A stretch of 64,000 bases of DNA, taken from NCBI RefSeq assembly GCF_013072695.1, contig NZ_LXUK01000001.1, forward strand, positions 310,001 through 374,000. The letters are read 5' to 3'. Under the pieces are notes generated by a model. It saw nothing but the letters and a program-made list of their open reading frames with translations. It did not search any database and was not told where the DNA came from. Position numbers and translations under genes: made by a program. Shown here piece after piece: positions 30,248 to 38,923 of this stretch. The first letter of the stretch is position 1; each line of letters begins with the position of its first letter. Origin of the DNA: Acinetobacter sp. Ac_5812 (GTDB lineage Bacteria > Pseudomonadota > Gammaproteobacteria > Pseudomonadales > Moraxellaceae).

Positions 30248-31174
30248 TTAAGCCGACGTAGCTAAGGTTTGCTCTAAAATCGCAACACAGAGCTGATCAA
30301 AACTATAACCTACAGCTTGCGCTGCTTTTGGCACTAAAGAGTGACTGGTCATTCCCGGAACAGTATTCACTTCCAACAACCAGAAGGTACCTTGCTCGTC
30401 TTGCATCGCATCAATACGACCCCAACCTTCAGCACCGACCGCTTGGAAAGCACGTAAGCACAATGCTTGTAAGCTTTTCTCTTCTGACTCGCTTAGACCA
30501 CAAGGAATGCCATATTCCACATCATTACGCTGATACTTTGCTTCATAGTCATAGAAGGCAACGTCTGCGGGTGGTTGTAAACGAATCACCGGTAATGGCT
30601 GACCATTCAAGAATGAAATGGTGAATTCACGACCTGTGATCCATTTTTCTGCCATCACCACTGCATCATGCTGCGTCGCTTTCTCAATCGCTGCAGCAAA
30701 GTCTTCAGCTTTTTCAACCTTACTCATGCCGACACTTGAGCCTTCATGTACAGGTTTGATAATTACTGGCAAGCCCAATTCAGCAATCACTGCATCAAGA
30801 TCGGTATCTTTAGTGACAATACGATAAGGTGCTGTTGGCAAATCACTGCCTTGCCAGATTTGCTTGGTTTTGACTTTATCCATGCCGATCGCTGAACCTT
30901 GCACACCCGTACCAGTATAAGGAAGGTTTAACCACTCCAATACACCTTGGATCTGACCATCTTCACCACCACGACCATGCAATACGATAAAAGCACGATC
31001 ATAAGCAACCAATTCAGTCACACTACGATCTTGTGGGTCAAATGCTTCTGCCTGAACGCCCGAACGTAATAACGCCTCTAAAACAGCTTGACCGCTGTCC
31101 AATGACACAGCACGCTCAGCCGACTTCCCACCAAACAACACAGCAACTTTGCCGAATTTTGCAGCATTTGACAC
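30248..31174 (-). CDS. ddl: D-alanine--D-alanine ligase
   Basis: ATP-grasp ligase that makes the D-Ala-D-Ala dipeptide for peptidoglycan, a DdlB-type. It has 308 residues. VAVLFGGKSAERAVSL opens the N-domain. The ATP-grasp region has VIIKPVHEGSSVGM and AEKWITGREFT. The C-terminus has EVNTVPGMTSHSLVPKAA. It is preceded by the REP-like repeat at the end of murC and followed after 6 nt by ftsQ. Confidence 0.97.
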   Translation of the reverse strand: MSNAAKFGKVAVLFGGKSAERAVSLDSGQAVLEALLRSGVQAEAFDPQDRSVTELVAYDRAFIVLHGRGGEDGQIQGVLEWLNLPYTGTGVQGSAIGMDKVKTKQIWQGSDLPTAPYRIVTKDTDLDAVIAELGLPVIIKPVHEGSSVGMSKVEKAEDFAAAIEKATQHDAVVMAEKWITGREFTISFLNGQPLPVIRLQPPADVAFYDYEAKYQRNDVEYGIPCGLSESEEKSLQALCLRAFQAVGAEGWGRIDAMQDEQGTFWLLEVNTVPGMTSHSLVPKAAQAVGYSFDQLCVAILEQTLATSA

Positions 31175-31209
31175 GTTTATATCCTTAAAAAAACTTCATA
31201 TATTCTATT

Positions 31210-31277
31210 AAATCCCTCCCCACCTCCCTTTTCAAAGGGAGGAGTTCCCCCTTTAACAAAGGGGGTTAGGGGGATTT
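31210..31277. repeat. REP-like double-hairpin element
   Basis: A 68-bp element bounded by inverted ends AAATCCC (31210-31216) and GGGATTT (31271-31277). Inside are two perfect hairpins: CCTCCCTTT/AAAGGGAGG (31223-31242) and CCCCCTTT/AAAGGGGG (31247-31265). The right part overlaps the last codons and stop of murC. Structure is like palindromic intergenic (REP/MITE-type) repeats. Confidence 0.8.
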
Positions 31278-32717
31278 GGCATACAAGCGATGCTGAGCCA
31301 ATTCTACCGAAATTGCGCCAACGTTACCCGCGCCTTGTGTTAATAACAGGTCATTTGCTTGTAACACTTTTTGTAAAACGTTCGGTAAATTGCCTTCCAC
31401 TGGATCAACCAAAATCGGTTCAACATCACCACGTAGACGGATACTACGCGCTAAAGCACGACTATCAGCGCCCACAATCGGCTTTTCACCTGCTGGATAA
31501 ACTTCCAGTAACAACAACTGATCCACCTGTGATAACACATCGACAAAGTCATCAAAACAATCACGGGTACGGCTAAAACGGTGCGGCTGGAACAGCATCA
31601 CTAAACGACGGTCTGGATGGCTGGCACGCGCTGCCTTAATGGTTGCTTCAACTTCTTTTGGATGGTGACCATAGTCATCCACCAATTTCACCAAGCCTTC
31701 ATCAACCTCAAATTCACCCTGAACTTGGAAGCGACGACCTACCCCACTAAAACCTTCTAAGGCACGGCAAATCGCGCCATCAGACACGCCTTCATCAGTT
31801 GCTACACCAATCGCAGCCAATGCATTCAAGACATTATGCAAGCCAGGTTGATTAATGGTGACACGCAATGGCTCACGGTCTTTACGCAATACGGTAAAGT
31901 GCGACTGCATACCTTCTTGTGCAACATCCACCGCACGGATGTCATTATCTTCAGCAAAACCATAGGTCAACACTGGACGACCAACACGTGGCAGAATCTC
32001 ACGAATATTGGCATCATCGCCACAAACCACAGCCAAGCCGTAGAATGGCAAGTTATGTAAGAACTGGATAAAGGTATCTTTTAACTTATCAAAACTGCCT
32101 TCATAAGTATCCATGTGATCCGCATCGATATTGGTCACGATCGCAGCCATCGGTTGCAAATACAAGAATGAAGCATCTGACTCATCCGCTTCTGCCACGA
32201 TAAAACGACTTTCACCGAGTGCAGCATTCACACCTGTACTATTTAGCAAACCACCAATCACATACGTCGGATCAAGGTTTTCTTCTGCCAACATGGTGGT
32301 CAATAAGCTTGTCGTTGTGGTTTTACCATGTGTTCCCGCAACCGCAATCCCGTGGCGGTAACGCATCAACTCACCCAACATTTCCGCACGGCGTACAATC
32401 GGGGTACGTTGTTCAATCGCTGCTTTAATCTCTGGATTTTCAGGATCAATCGCAGTCGACACCACCAATACATTGGCATTTTTAATATTGTCAGCCGAGT
32501 GACCAATAAATACTTTAATCCCATTGGCTTCGAGTTGAGCCGTTGTTTTCGACGCTTTAATGTCTGAGCCTGAAATTTTATAACCTTGGTTACTCAATAC
32601 TTCGGCAATACCGCACATCCCCGCACCACCAATACCAACAAAGTGGATATTTTTAATACGGCGCATTTCTGGCACTTTAATCAGCTTTTTGGCTTGGCTT
32701 GGATTTGTAGGAGACAT
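31266..32717 (-). CDS. murC: UDP-N-acetylmuramate--L-alanine ligase
   Basis: ATP-dependent addition of L-Ala to UDP-MurNAc in the cytosol. It has 483 residues. The N-domain glycine loop is [12 protein letters not shown], the ATP loop is AGTHGKTTT, and DYGHHPKEV lies in the C-domain. The final residues (AKSP) and the stop codon come from the REP-like repeat, so the natural C-terminus has been replaced at its extreme end. It follows murG by 13 nt. Confidence 0.97.
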   Translation of the reverse strand: MSPTNPSQAKKLIKVPEMRRIKNIHFVGIGGAGMCGIAEVLSNQGYKISGSDIKASKTTAQLEANGIKVFIGHSADNIKNANVLVVSTAIDPENPEIKAAIEQRTPIVRRAEMLGELMRYRHGIAVAGTHGKTTTTSLLTTMLAEENLDPTYVIGGLLNSTGVNAALGESRFIVAEADESDASFLYLQPMAAIVTNIDADHMDTYEGSFDKLKDTFIQFLHNLPFYGLAVVCGDDANIREILPRVGRPVLTYGFAEDNDIRAVDVAQEGMQSHFTVLRKDREPLRVTINQPGLHNVLNALAAIGVATDEGVSDGAICRALEGFSGVGRRFQVQGEFEVDEGLVKLVDDYGHHPKEVEATIKAARASHPDRRLVMLFQPHRFSRTRDCFDDFVDVLSQVDQLLLLEVYPAGEKPIVGADSRALARSIRLRGDVEPILVDPVEGNLPNVLQKVLQANDLLLTQGAGNVGAISVELAQHRLYAKSP

Positions 32718-32730
32718 AGATAAACTCGAA

Positions 32731-33828
32731 TTACAATTTTTTAATCAGATCAACCACATGCTGTGTTGCATTCGGTTGTGCTTGTTGACGTGCTTTAACT
32801 GCCATTTCAGACAGGAGTTGGCGATTTAATAAGGTTGCTAACAACTCATCCAAAACAGCAGGTGTCATGTCTGCTTGCTGGCAAATCTTGGCAGCACCCG
32901 CATTGGCCAAAAATTTCGCATTTGCGGTTTGGTGGTCATCTACCGCAATCGGTAAAGGAACAAAGATTGCAGCCAAACCTGCGGTTGCCACTTCTGTTAC
33001 CGTTAAAGCACCAGCACGGCAAATAATCAAATCGGCTTCACTATAGGCCTTGGCCATATCCTGAATAAAAGGTTCAACCTGAATATTCAAACTGGCAGGG
33101 GCATCTTGATACAGGGCACGTGTGGCATCTTGCTTGTTTTGACCACATTGATGGAACACCTTGAGCGGTACAGTGACCTTTTTCAAGGCCTCAGGCAAAC
33201 GCTCATTCAGTGCCTGTGCACCCAGTGAACCACCCACAATCAAAATATTCAGTGGCAGTTGTTCTTGTTCGCGAGTTTGATAGCGCCAAGAAGGATTCAA
33301 AATCGCAGTGATTTCCGCACGTACCGGATTGCCGGTGGTCACGACTTTATCACTGTTTGGGAAGGTATTTGGAAATGCCTGACATACGGTCTTGGCAATA
33401 CGTGCCAATTGAGTGTTGGTAAAGCCTGCAATCGCATTTTGCTCATGAATCACCACAGGAATACCGAGTAAACGTGCAGCCAAACCACCTGGACCCGCCA
33501 CATAACCACCGAAACCCGCCACAGCATCAATCTTGAGCTGTTTCATATAGCGCATAGCGCTGAGCGTGGCTTTTAAAATTTTAAACGGTGCACTGAGTTT
33601 ACGGACCAGACCATTGCCGCGCACACCTTGAATATCAATTTGATAAATCGGAATATTTTGATCTTTCAACAACCGATTTTCCATTCCTGTCGGGGTCGCC
33701 AACCATGAGACCTGACAGCCTTCTTGTTGCAGTTGTCTAGCAACAGCAAGTGCAGGAAAAACGTGTCCACCTGTACCAGCGGCCATCATCATGACATGTT
33801 TAGGTTTGTTTTCTGGGGAATTGGTCAC
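32731..33828 (-). CDS. murG: lipid II synthase MurG
   Basis: Membrane-associated GT28 glycosyltransferase that adds GlcNAc to lipid I to give lipid II. It has 365 residues. Gly-rich loops [14 protein letters not shown] and [11 protein letters not shown] are present, as are the acceptor-side [14 protein letters not shown] and the UDP-GlcNAc site [15 protein letters not shown]. It is the first dcw gene within the window, followed by murC; the upstream murE/mraY/ftsW part is not adjacent, because gshB comes next. Confidence 0.97.
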   Translation of the reverse strand: MTNSPENKPKHVMMMAAGTGGHVFPALAVARQLQQEGCQVSWLATPTGMENRLLKDQNIPIYQIDIQGVRGNGLVRKLSAPFKILKATLSAMRYMKQLKIDAVAGFGGYVAGPGGLAARLLGIPVVIHEQNAIAGFTNTQLARIAKTVCQAFPNTFPNSDKVVTTGNPVRAEITAILNPSWRYQTREQEQLPLNILIVGGSLGAQALNERLPEALKKVTVPLKVFHQCGQNKQDATRALYQDAPASLNIQVEPFIQDMAKAYSEADLIICRAGALTVTEVATAGLAAIFVPLPIAVDDHQTANAKFLANAGAAKICQQADMTPAVLDELLATLLNRQLLSEMAVKARQQAQPNATQHVVDLIKKL

Positions 33829-34054
33829 AGTCTAATTCTTCAACTCAAAAAAGAAGGTTATCGTCTATTGTTTTCGGCAGTTATTTTAATCCTAAAGCTT
33901 CATTCACGAAAAGCGAATTTCACCTGTTTACAACAGAAAGCTGGGCTTTTTTCGATTCTTTGTTAAAAACAAGGTTCTGCCGATATACAAAAGCCCGTTT
34001 GCCTGCCAATTATGCTGACATTCAAACGGGCAATTCGGTCAAAAATACAACTTT

Positions 34055-34999
34055 TTAGTTTTTACGACCGGCTTCTAAAACATCAAAAAGATCATCGGCA
34101 ATTGACGTCCCAAACTGTGCATCAATCTCACGGATACAGGTTGGACTAGTGACGTTAATTTCAGTCACATAATTGCCAATCACATCCAAACCAACAAAGA
34201 CCAGCCCTTTTTCACGTAGGAATGGACCGACTTTTGCCGCAATCAATTTATCATTTTCAGTCAGTGGACGGGCCTGACCTAAACCACCAGCGGCCAAGTT
34301 ACCCCGCACTTCACCATTTTGTGGAATACGCGCCAAGCAATATGGAATCGGCTCACCATTGACCATCAAGATGCGTTTATCACCTTCCACAATTTCAGGG
34401 ATATAACGTTGCGCCATGATTGGACGGGTGCCCATTTCCGTAAGCATTTCCAAAGTCGAACCAATGTTCACGCCATCTTGGTATAGGCGGAAAATCCCCA
34501 TGCCACCCATGCCATCCAAAGGCTTTACAATCACATCACCATGTTCTTTGATAAATTCACGAATCAGACTTTGTTGAGAGGTCACCAAAGTGGGTACTTG
34601 TAGTTCTGGGAACTGCGTGGCAAATAACTTTTCATTACAGTCACGTAGCGATTGTGGTTTATTGATAATCCACACACCTTCACGCTCGGCCTGTTCTAAA
34701 ATATAAGTGGTATAGACAAAGTTCATGTCGAATGGCGGGTCTTTACGCATCAACACCACATCGTAATCCGCCAAAGATTCTTTGCGCTGCTCGCCCAACT
34801 CATAGTAATGGTTATAGTCTTCAAATACTTTCAGCGGTGAGATCAGGCCAAAGGCTTTACCTTGGTCGATATATAAATCGTGTTGTAATGCATAGCCCAA
34901 CTCATGTCCGCGACGGCTGGCCGCCCATAACATTGCCATGGTTGAATCTTTTTTGAGATTCACAGTTTCAATTGGGTCCATCACCACCAGTACACGCAT
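34055..34999 (-). CDS. gshB: glutathione synthetase
   Basis: ATP-grasp ligase that joins glycine to gamma-glutamylcysteine. It has 314 residues. It begins MRVLVVMDPIETVNLKKDST, with MRKDPPFDMNFVYTTY for the substrate loop, VKPLDGMGGMGIFR for ATP, and the C-terminal NVTSPTCIREID. Together with the nearby glutathione peroxidase and GST this reflects an ordinary thiol-based redox system. It appears to be a single gene. Confidence 0.97.
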   Translation of the reverse strand: MRVLVVMDPIETVNLKKDSTMAMLWAASRRGHELGYALQHDLYIDQGKAFGLISPLKVFEDYNHYYELGEQRKESLADYDVVLMRKDPPFDMNFVYTTYILEQAEREGVWIINKPQSLRDCNEKLFATQFPELQVPTLVTSQQSLIREFIKEHGDVIVKPLDGMGGMGIFRLYQDGVNIGSTLEMLTEMGTRPIMAQRYIPEIVEGDKRILMVNGEPIPYCLARIPQNGEVRGNLAAGGLGQARPLTENDKLIAAKVGPFLREKGLVFVGLDVIGNYVTEINVTSPTCIREIDAQFGTSIADDLFDVLEAGRKN

Positions 35000-35224
35000 A
35001 TTCTGACGCTCGTATTTTTAATCTTGGCAAAAAGTATAGCGAAGTTTGCGGTCAATCGTGAAACAAGTTGTATAAATCTTAAAGATTAAAAAATCTATTT
35101 TGTTCAAATAATTACAACATATTAAAAATATTCAGCTTTATGATTTAATTTGTTTCGGAAGAGGAAATCACCAGTGGATGCATCGTAGACCAGTCATTTC
35201 CATTTTCCTCATTTTCTAGGCTAT

Positions 35225-35704
35225 TTATCGCAAAAGCTTTTGAATATCTTTGGCAATTTTTTCAGGTTTGGTGATTGGGGCATAGCGTTTGACCACTTCA
35301 CCGTTTTGATTGATCAGAAACTTAGTGAAGTTCCATTTAATGCTGCTGCCTAACAGACCTTTGGCTGCAGAAGTGAGGTATTGATACAAGGGATGTGCGG
35401 TTGGACCATTGACATCGACCTTGGCAAACATCGGAAACGATACGCCATAGTTACGTTGGCAGAAGCTGCCAATTTCTTCATTGCTGGATGGATCTTGGTT
35501 GGCAAATTGATTACATGGAAAACCAAGAATCACCAGCCCTTGTTGTTGATAGTCCTGATATAACTTTTCCAAACCTTCAAATTGTGGCGTTAGACCACAC
35601 TGACTCGCCGTATTCACCACCAATAACACTTTGCCTTGGTAATCGGCGAGGTTCTTTTGTTCGCCTTCTAACAGTTCAGCCTGAAAATCATAAATCTTGC
35701 TCAT
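35225..35704 (-). CDS. glutathione peroxidase (Cys type)
   Basis: A 159-residue thioredoxin-fold peroxidase that reduces hydroperoxides. The peroxidatic Cys is in NTASQCGLT where animal enzymes have selenocysteine; the Gln and Trp of the tetrad are in GFPCNQF and IKWNFTKFL. The FPCNQF cysteine may be the resolving residue, which would make thioredoxin rather than glutathione the usual reductant. It is divergent from an OhrR-like regulator with a palindromic operator between them, so it is probably peroxide-induced. Confidence 0.94.
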   Translation of the reverse strand: MSKIYDFQAELLEGEQKNLADYQGKVLLVVNTASQCGLTPQFEGLEKLYQDYQQQGLVILGFPCNQFANQDPSSNEEIGSFCQRNYGVSFPMFAKVDVNGPTAHPLYQYLTSAAKGLLGSSIKWNFTKFLINQNGEVVKRYAPITKPEKIAKDIQKLLR

Positions 35705-35782
35705 AGGTGTTCTCTCTTCGACCCAATGGTGGATGTACTCAAAATCGTTTGCTGAATCATTCAGCTTGCCTATTTAATATTT

Positions 35783-35801
35783 CACACAATTATCTTGTGT
35801 G
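35783..35801. promoter_or_regulatory. palindromic operator between peroxidase and OhrR-like gene
   Basis: CACACAA (35783-35789) and TTGTGTG (35795-35801) are a perfect inverted repeat around TTATC. It lies between the two divergent start codons, as expected for an autoregulated OhrR/MarR site. Confidence 0.6.
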
Positions 35802-35882
35802 CAAGTTAATTATACACAATATACTTTTTGCACAATCCCATTTATACTGAATGTTCAACAACCGAGTCGAGGACAAATCATC

Positions 35883-36335
35883 GTGGCTGACGTTTCATTT
35901 TTGGATAACCAAGTGTGTTTTGCCATGTATTCTGCGACCAATGCGATGATTCGCCAATATCGGCCTTTACTTCAGGAATATGATCTAACCTATCCGCAAT
36001 TTATTGTATTGCTGGCTTTGTATGAGAAAGACAATGTGATGTTGTCTGAAATCGGGCAAAAGACTTTTTTTGATTCCGGAACGCTGACACCGATTATTAA
36101 AAAACTCGAAGAAAAGCAGTTTTTAAAACGTGTTGCGGTCAAAGAAGATGAGCGGATGAAAAAAGTGATTTTGCTGGAAAAAGCACTGACTGCAAAAGAT
36201 GAAATCACCCTGATTCCGTTTAAGCTCGCCTGCTCATTGGGTATGGACCCAAATGATCTGCTGGCGATTCATAACTTATGCCATCGTTTTTTAAAGGGTT
36301 TGGAACAATCTAAACTCGAAAGTCTGGAAAATTAA
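35883..36335 (+). CDS. OhrR-like MarR-family peroxide regulator
   Basis: A 150-residue winged-helix repressor. GTG 35883 is chosen because GAGGAC precedes it and the protein then begins as OhrR proteins do; the frame upstream would run through the operator. The redox cysteine is Cys12 in NQVCFAMYSATNAM. LTYPQFIVLLALYE, the recognition helix FDSGTLTPIIKKLEE and the wing DERMKK all match OhrR. It is predicted to be released from DNA when organic peroxide oxidises Cys12. The likely target is the divergent glutathione peroxidase; no ohr gene is in view. Confidence 0.9.
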   Translation: MADVSFLDNQVCFAMYSATNAMIRQYRPLLQEYDLTYPQFIVLLALYEKDNVMLSEIGQKTFFDSGTLTPIIKKLEEKQFLKRVAVKEDERMKKVILLEKALTAKDEITLIPFKLACSLGMDPNDLLAIHNLCHRFLKGLEQSKLESLEN

Positions 36336-36524
36336 ATGCAGCAAGCCATTGTCGGTTTTCATCTCGATGAAGAAGCTCATTGGATAGCTGATCTTGCTTG
36401 TGGGCATGGGCAACATGTGCGCCATGATCCGCCGTGGCAAAATCGCCCTTGGGTGTTAAGCGAACAAGGGCGAAGTGAAAAATTAGGGATGATGTTGGAA
36501 TGTAAGAAGTGTGAGGATGTATAA
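36336..36524 (+). CDS. DUF3565 small protein
   Basis: A 62-residue protein of the DUF3565 family, function unknown. HWIADLACGHGQHVRHDPPWQNRPWV is the family core; the CGHxxH and the C-terminal CKKC suggest a small metal site. Its ATG follows the stop of the OhrR-like gene directly (TAA then ATG), so the two are translated from one message. This is the last conserved gene before the TIR island. Confidence 0.88.
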   Translation: MQQAIVGFHLDEEAHWIADLACGHGQHVRHDPPWQNRPWVLSEQGRSEKLGMMLECKKCEDV

Positions 36525-36548
36525 TTTACATAATACCCATTATGTTAA

Positions 36549-36597
36549 ATGCCCCCCCAAAAGGCTTCATTAACAAGATACCTGTCTTTGGAGGCAT
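36549..36597. terminator. imperfect inverted repeat at the island's left edge
   Basis: ATGCCCCCCCAAAAG (36549-36563) and CTTTGGAGGCAT (36586-36597) can pair imperfectly. It lies between the converging DUF3565 and TIR genes; terminator or repeat remnant. Confidence 0.35.
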
Positions 36598-36616
36598 TAC
36601 TTTATTAAATTGATTT

Positions 36617-37426
36617 TTAAGCTAAATTATTAAGATTATCGTTAATAATATCTATTCCCATTTCACGGGATATTTCATTAATTTCTTTAATAGTGAAATT
36701 TGGCGAAATTCCTTTATCTGCAAGATTTTCAATAATTATTTCCTTAGGAATACCCTCTCTTACCATCTCAAAAATTCTTCTTTTAGCTTGGTTTGAAGAA
36801 AGAATATTTCTCAAATTAGTACTCTGATTTTTTACGGATGATTCAATATTTCTAATTCTTTTATCAAAAGTTCTAGTTGTTTCTAATAGCTCTAACAAAA
36901 TATTTTCTTCAGTTCTAATGACTGGTTGTAGAGTCTCATTTGAATACCTCTTAAGAATAGCACCAAATTCGGTTTCAAACTTAGGCCAATAAGTTTCAAA
37001 AACAGTCTCCAGAATATCATCTCGTAATTTATTTTCTTTTAAAGATTCATTTAATGTATCTATTAAAGCTCTCATATTATCTTTGTTCGGAAGAGTATGG
37101 TTGAACTGAGATAAAGGAGGTTCAATATCTGTAGGTTGAAGATCTACTAAAAATGTGCATACTCTAGAGGATGTTAAGCCTCTGGCTAACGATCCAGCTT
37201 CGAATAGAATCCAAGGCTTATTTAAATTTTCTTTTGTTAAGCAAATAATTCCTATAGTAGTATGTTGAAGTTGATCAGCAACTTCAGTAAACCAAAGAGC
37301 GCCCCGACCAATATGCTTAGTTGAAATCCAAGGATCTACTGCTTGTAAAACGCATCTAATCCATGAATCTAATAATTCTGCCGTTTCTTTGCTCTTGTCT
37401 CCAGACCAACTCAAAAAAACTTTCAT
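36617..37426 (-). CDS. TIR-domain protein 1 (TIR_2 type)
   Basis: A 269-residue protein. Residues 1-130 are a bacterial TIR domain: it opens MKVFLSWSGDKS, with IGIICLTKENLNKPWILFEAG, where Glu76 occupies the place of the catalytic glutamate of TIR NADases. The C-terminal half is helical and likely coiled coil at about 160-200 (LLELLETTRTFDKRI), followed by a small basic helical region resembling a helix-turn-helix (KRRIFEMVREGIPKEIIIEN). No signal peptide. It is divergent from the TIR-SLATT pair across a 92-nt AT-rich spacer. Predicted NAD-cleaving or signal-making sensor of an immune island; role not proven. Confidence 0.88.
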   Translation of the reverse strand: MKVFLSWSGDKSKETAELLDSWIRCVLQAVDPWISTKHIGRGALWFTEVADQLQHTTIGIICLTKENLNKPWILFEAGSLARGLTSSRVCTFLVDLQPTDIEPPLSQFNHTLPNKDNMRALIDTLNESLKENKLRDDILETVFETYWPKFETEFGAILKRYSNETLQPVIRTEENILLELLETTRTFDKRIRNIESSVKNQSTNLRNILSSNQAKRRIFEMVREGIPKEIIIENLADKGISPNFTIKEINEISREMGIDIINDNLNNLA

Positions 37427-37445
37427 TTTATCTCACTAGTATTTT

Positions 37446-37495
37446 AAATTTTAATTATTATATTGATTTTTATACTGATATACTAATTAAAATTT
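37446..37495. promoter_or_regulatory. 12-bp inverted repeat in divergent TIR promoter region
   Basis: AAATTTTAATTA (37446-37457) and TAATTAAAATTT (37484-37495) are exact inverted copies 26 bp apart, between the two divergent TIR genes. Could be a shared operator; the region is so AT-rich that chance is possible. Confidence 0.4.
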
Positions 37496-37518
37496 TATTT
37501 CTTAGTTTAAGAAAAGTT

Positions 37519-37986
37519 ATGGCATCAAGAGTTTTTTTTAGTTTCAGTAGTTCGGATATAAGTCACTACTATTTAATGAAAGCATGGAAAAAAAATCCTC
37601 ATACAGATTTTAATTTTATTGATTATCAGCTACCTACTGCAATTCGTTCCGAGAATATTCCATATATTAAGAGAGTTTGTAAGGAGCGAATTGATTCAGT
37701 AAGCACATTTGTACTTTTAATAGGTAAGGATACAAAGTTCAAAACTACTTTTGTGAAGTATGAAATTGAATGTGCTGTTAAAAAAGGTTGTAGATTATTT
37801 GCTTTAAATCTTAATAATTCTAGAAATTCTGATAATTTATGTCCTGATTTTATTAAAGATTTAGGATTTGTTTTCTTGCCATATTCGCAAAAAGTATTAA
37901 TGTACTGTTTGGAAAACATTCCTAAACAAGAAGTTGGAAAAAATTATGTATTATCAGATTCTGCATACAAAAAGTTGGGTTTATGA
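37519..37986 (+). CDS. ThsB-like TIR protein (TIR 2)
   Basis: A 155-residue single-domain TIR-like protein of the DUF1863/MTH538 type to which Thoeris ThsB belongs. It opens MASRVFFSFSSSDISHY, with TFVLLIGKDTKFK and then VKYEIECAVKKG. Glu84 of the latter is at the expected catalytic position of ThsB-type signal synthases. The ATG at 37519 is chosen; the open frame upstream extends into the opposing gene. Its stop overlaps the SLATT start by 4 nt (ATGA), so the two are translationally coupled. Predicted to sense infection and make an NAD-derived messenger for the membrane partner. Confidence 0.85.
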   Translation: MASRVFFSFSSSDISHYYLMKAWKKNPHTDFNFIDYQLPTAIRSENIPYIKRVCKERIDSVSTFVLLIGKDTKFKTTFVKYEIECAVKKGCRLFALNLNNSRNSDNLCPDFIKDLGFVFLPYSQKVLMYCLENIPKQEVGKNYVLSDSAYKKLGL

Positions 37987-38858
37987 AAGATACAGATTTT
38001 CCTAATTGGTTTCAGGTTTCAGATAAGCTTTCAACAAAATATCAGAATCAGTTTTATCGTCTTTATTTTGCACATATTTTGTTCTTAATAGTACTTACAG
38101 GAATATCTCTTTATCCAAACGTTACAAAGTGGACTATTTCATTCCAGATTTTCATTGTTGTATGTGTCTTAATCTCATCATTAGGTCTCTTTTTGAATAA
38201 GCCAGACAGGAAATGGTATTCTGCGAGATCGTTAGCTGAGTCTATTCGAACTATTACATGGCGTTTTGTAACAAGAGCAGAACCATTTCATGAGGATACT
38301 GATATTGCAAAGGTGAAGTTTATTAATTCAATTAAAAAAATAACAAACCAAAATCAAGAGCTGAAGCTTTTAATTTCTGCTGATATCAATGAGGATTTAA
38401 TTTCATATCGAATGCAAGAATTAAGGAATGGTACTTTACAGAAAAGAAAATCCGCATACCTATCATATAGAATTCAATCACAATTAGACTGGTATAAAAA
38501 AAACTCAAGAAAGAATAATTTTAAATCTAATTCATTGTTTTCAATAGTTATTATCCTCAATATAATTGCTGTTGTTCTAGCTGCATCGAGGCTAGGATAT
38601 GTAGACGAAAAAGTATGGCCAACAGATATAATAGTAACAGCTGCGATAGGTCTAGTCGGTTGGATACAGGTGAAAAAATATTCTGAATTATCAACATCCT
38701 ATTCATTAACAGCATCAGAAATAACACAAATTAAAATTGATTACTTTTTGTACCCAATAAACAATGAAAAAGCTTTTTCTGATTTTATTGGCGATACAGA
38801 AAATGCATTTTCACGTGAACATACTCAATGGTATGCAAGGAAAGATCATTTTTCTTAA
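37983..38858 (+). CDS. SLATT/DUF4231 four-helix membrane effector
   Basis: A 291-residue membrane protein. Two hydrophobic hairpins are seen: helices at about 27-45 and 51-71, and 184-203 and 214-231, with a soluble helical middle. Right after the first pair comes KWYSARSLAESIRTITWRF, the Arg/Glu-rich helix typical of DUF4231/SLATT proteins. SLATT domains are predicted pore-forming effectors in nucleotide-signal conflict systems. No SLOG, Macro or nuclease domain is fused, so the ligand site, if any, must be in the 95-180 region. Coupled to the ThsB-like TIR gene upstream by a 4-nt overlap; a strong terminator follows. Confidence 0.82.
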   Translation: MKDTDFPNWFQVSDKLSTKYQNQFYRLYFAHILFLIVLTGISLYPNVTKWTISFQIFIVVCVLISSLGLFLNKPDRKWYSARSLAESIRTITWRFVTRAEPFHEDTDIAKVKFINSIKKITNQNQELKLLISADINEDLISYRMQELRNGTLQKRKSAYLSYRIQSQLDWYKKNSRKNNFKSNSLFSIVIILNIIAVVLAASRLGYVDEKVWPTDIIVTAAIGLVGWIQVKKYSELSTSYSLTASEITQIKIDYFLYPINNEKAFSDFIGDTENAFSREHTQWYARKDHFS

Positions 38859-38861
38859 TGT

Positions 38862-38890
38862 TTACAAGGCCCTGTTTAGGGGCCTTGTAA
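38862..38890. terminator. strong hairpin between SLATT and TIR 3
   Basis: TTACAAGGCCC (38862-38872) and GGGCCTTGTAA (38880-38890) form a perfect 11-bp stem. It lies between convergent genes and probably ends both transcripts. Confidence 0.75.
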
Positions 38891-38923
38891 CAGCATTGAG
38901 CAGTAACAACATAATTTAAAAAT

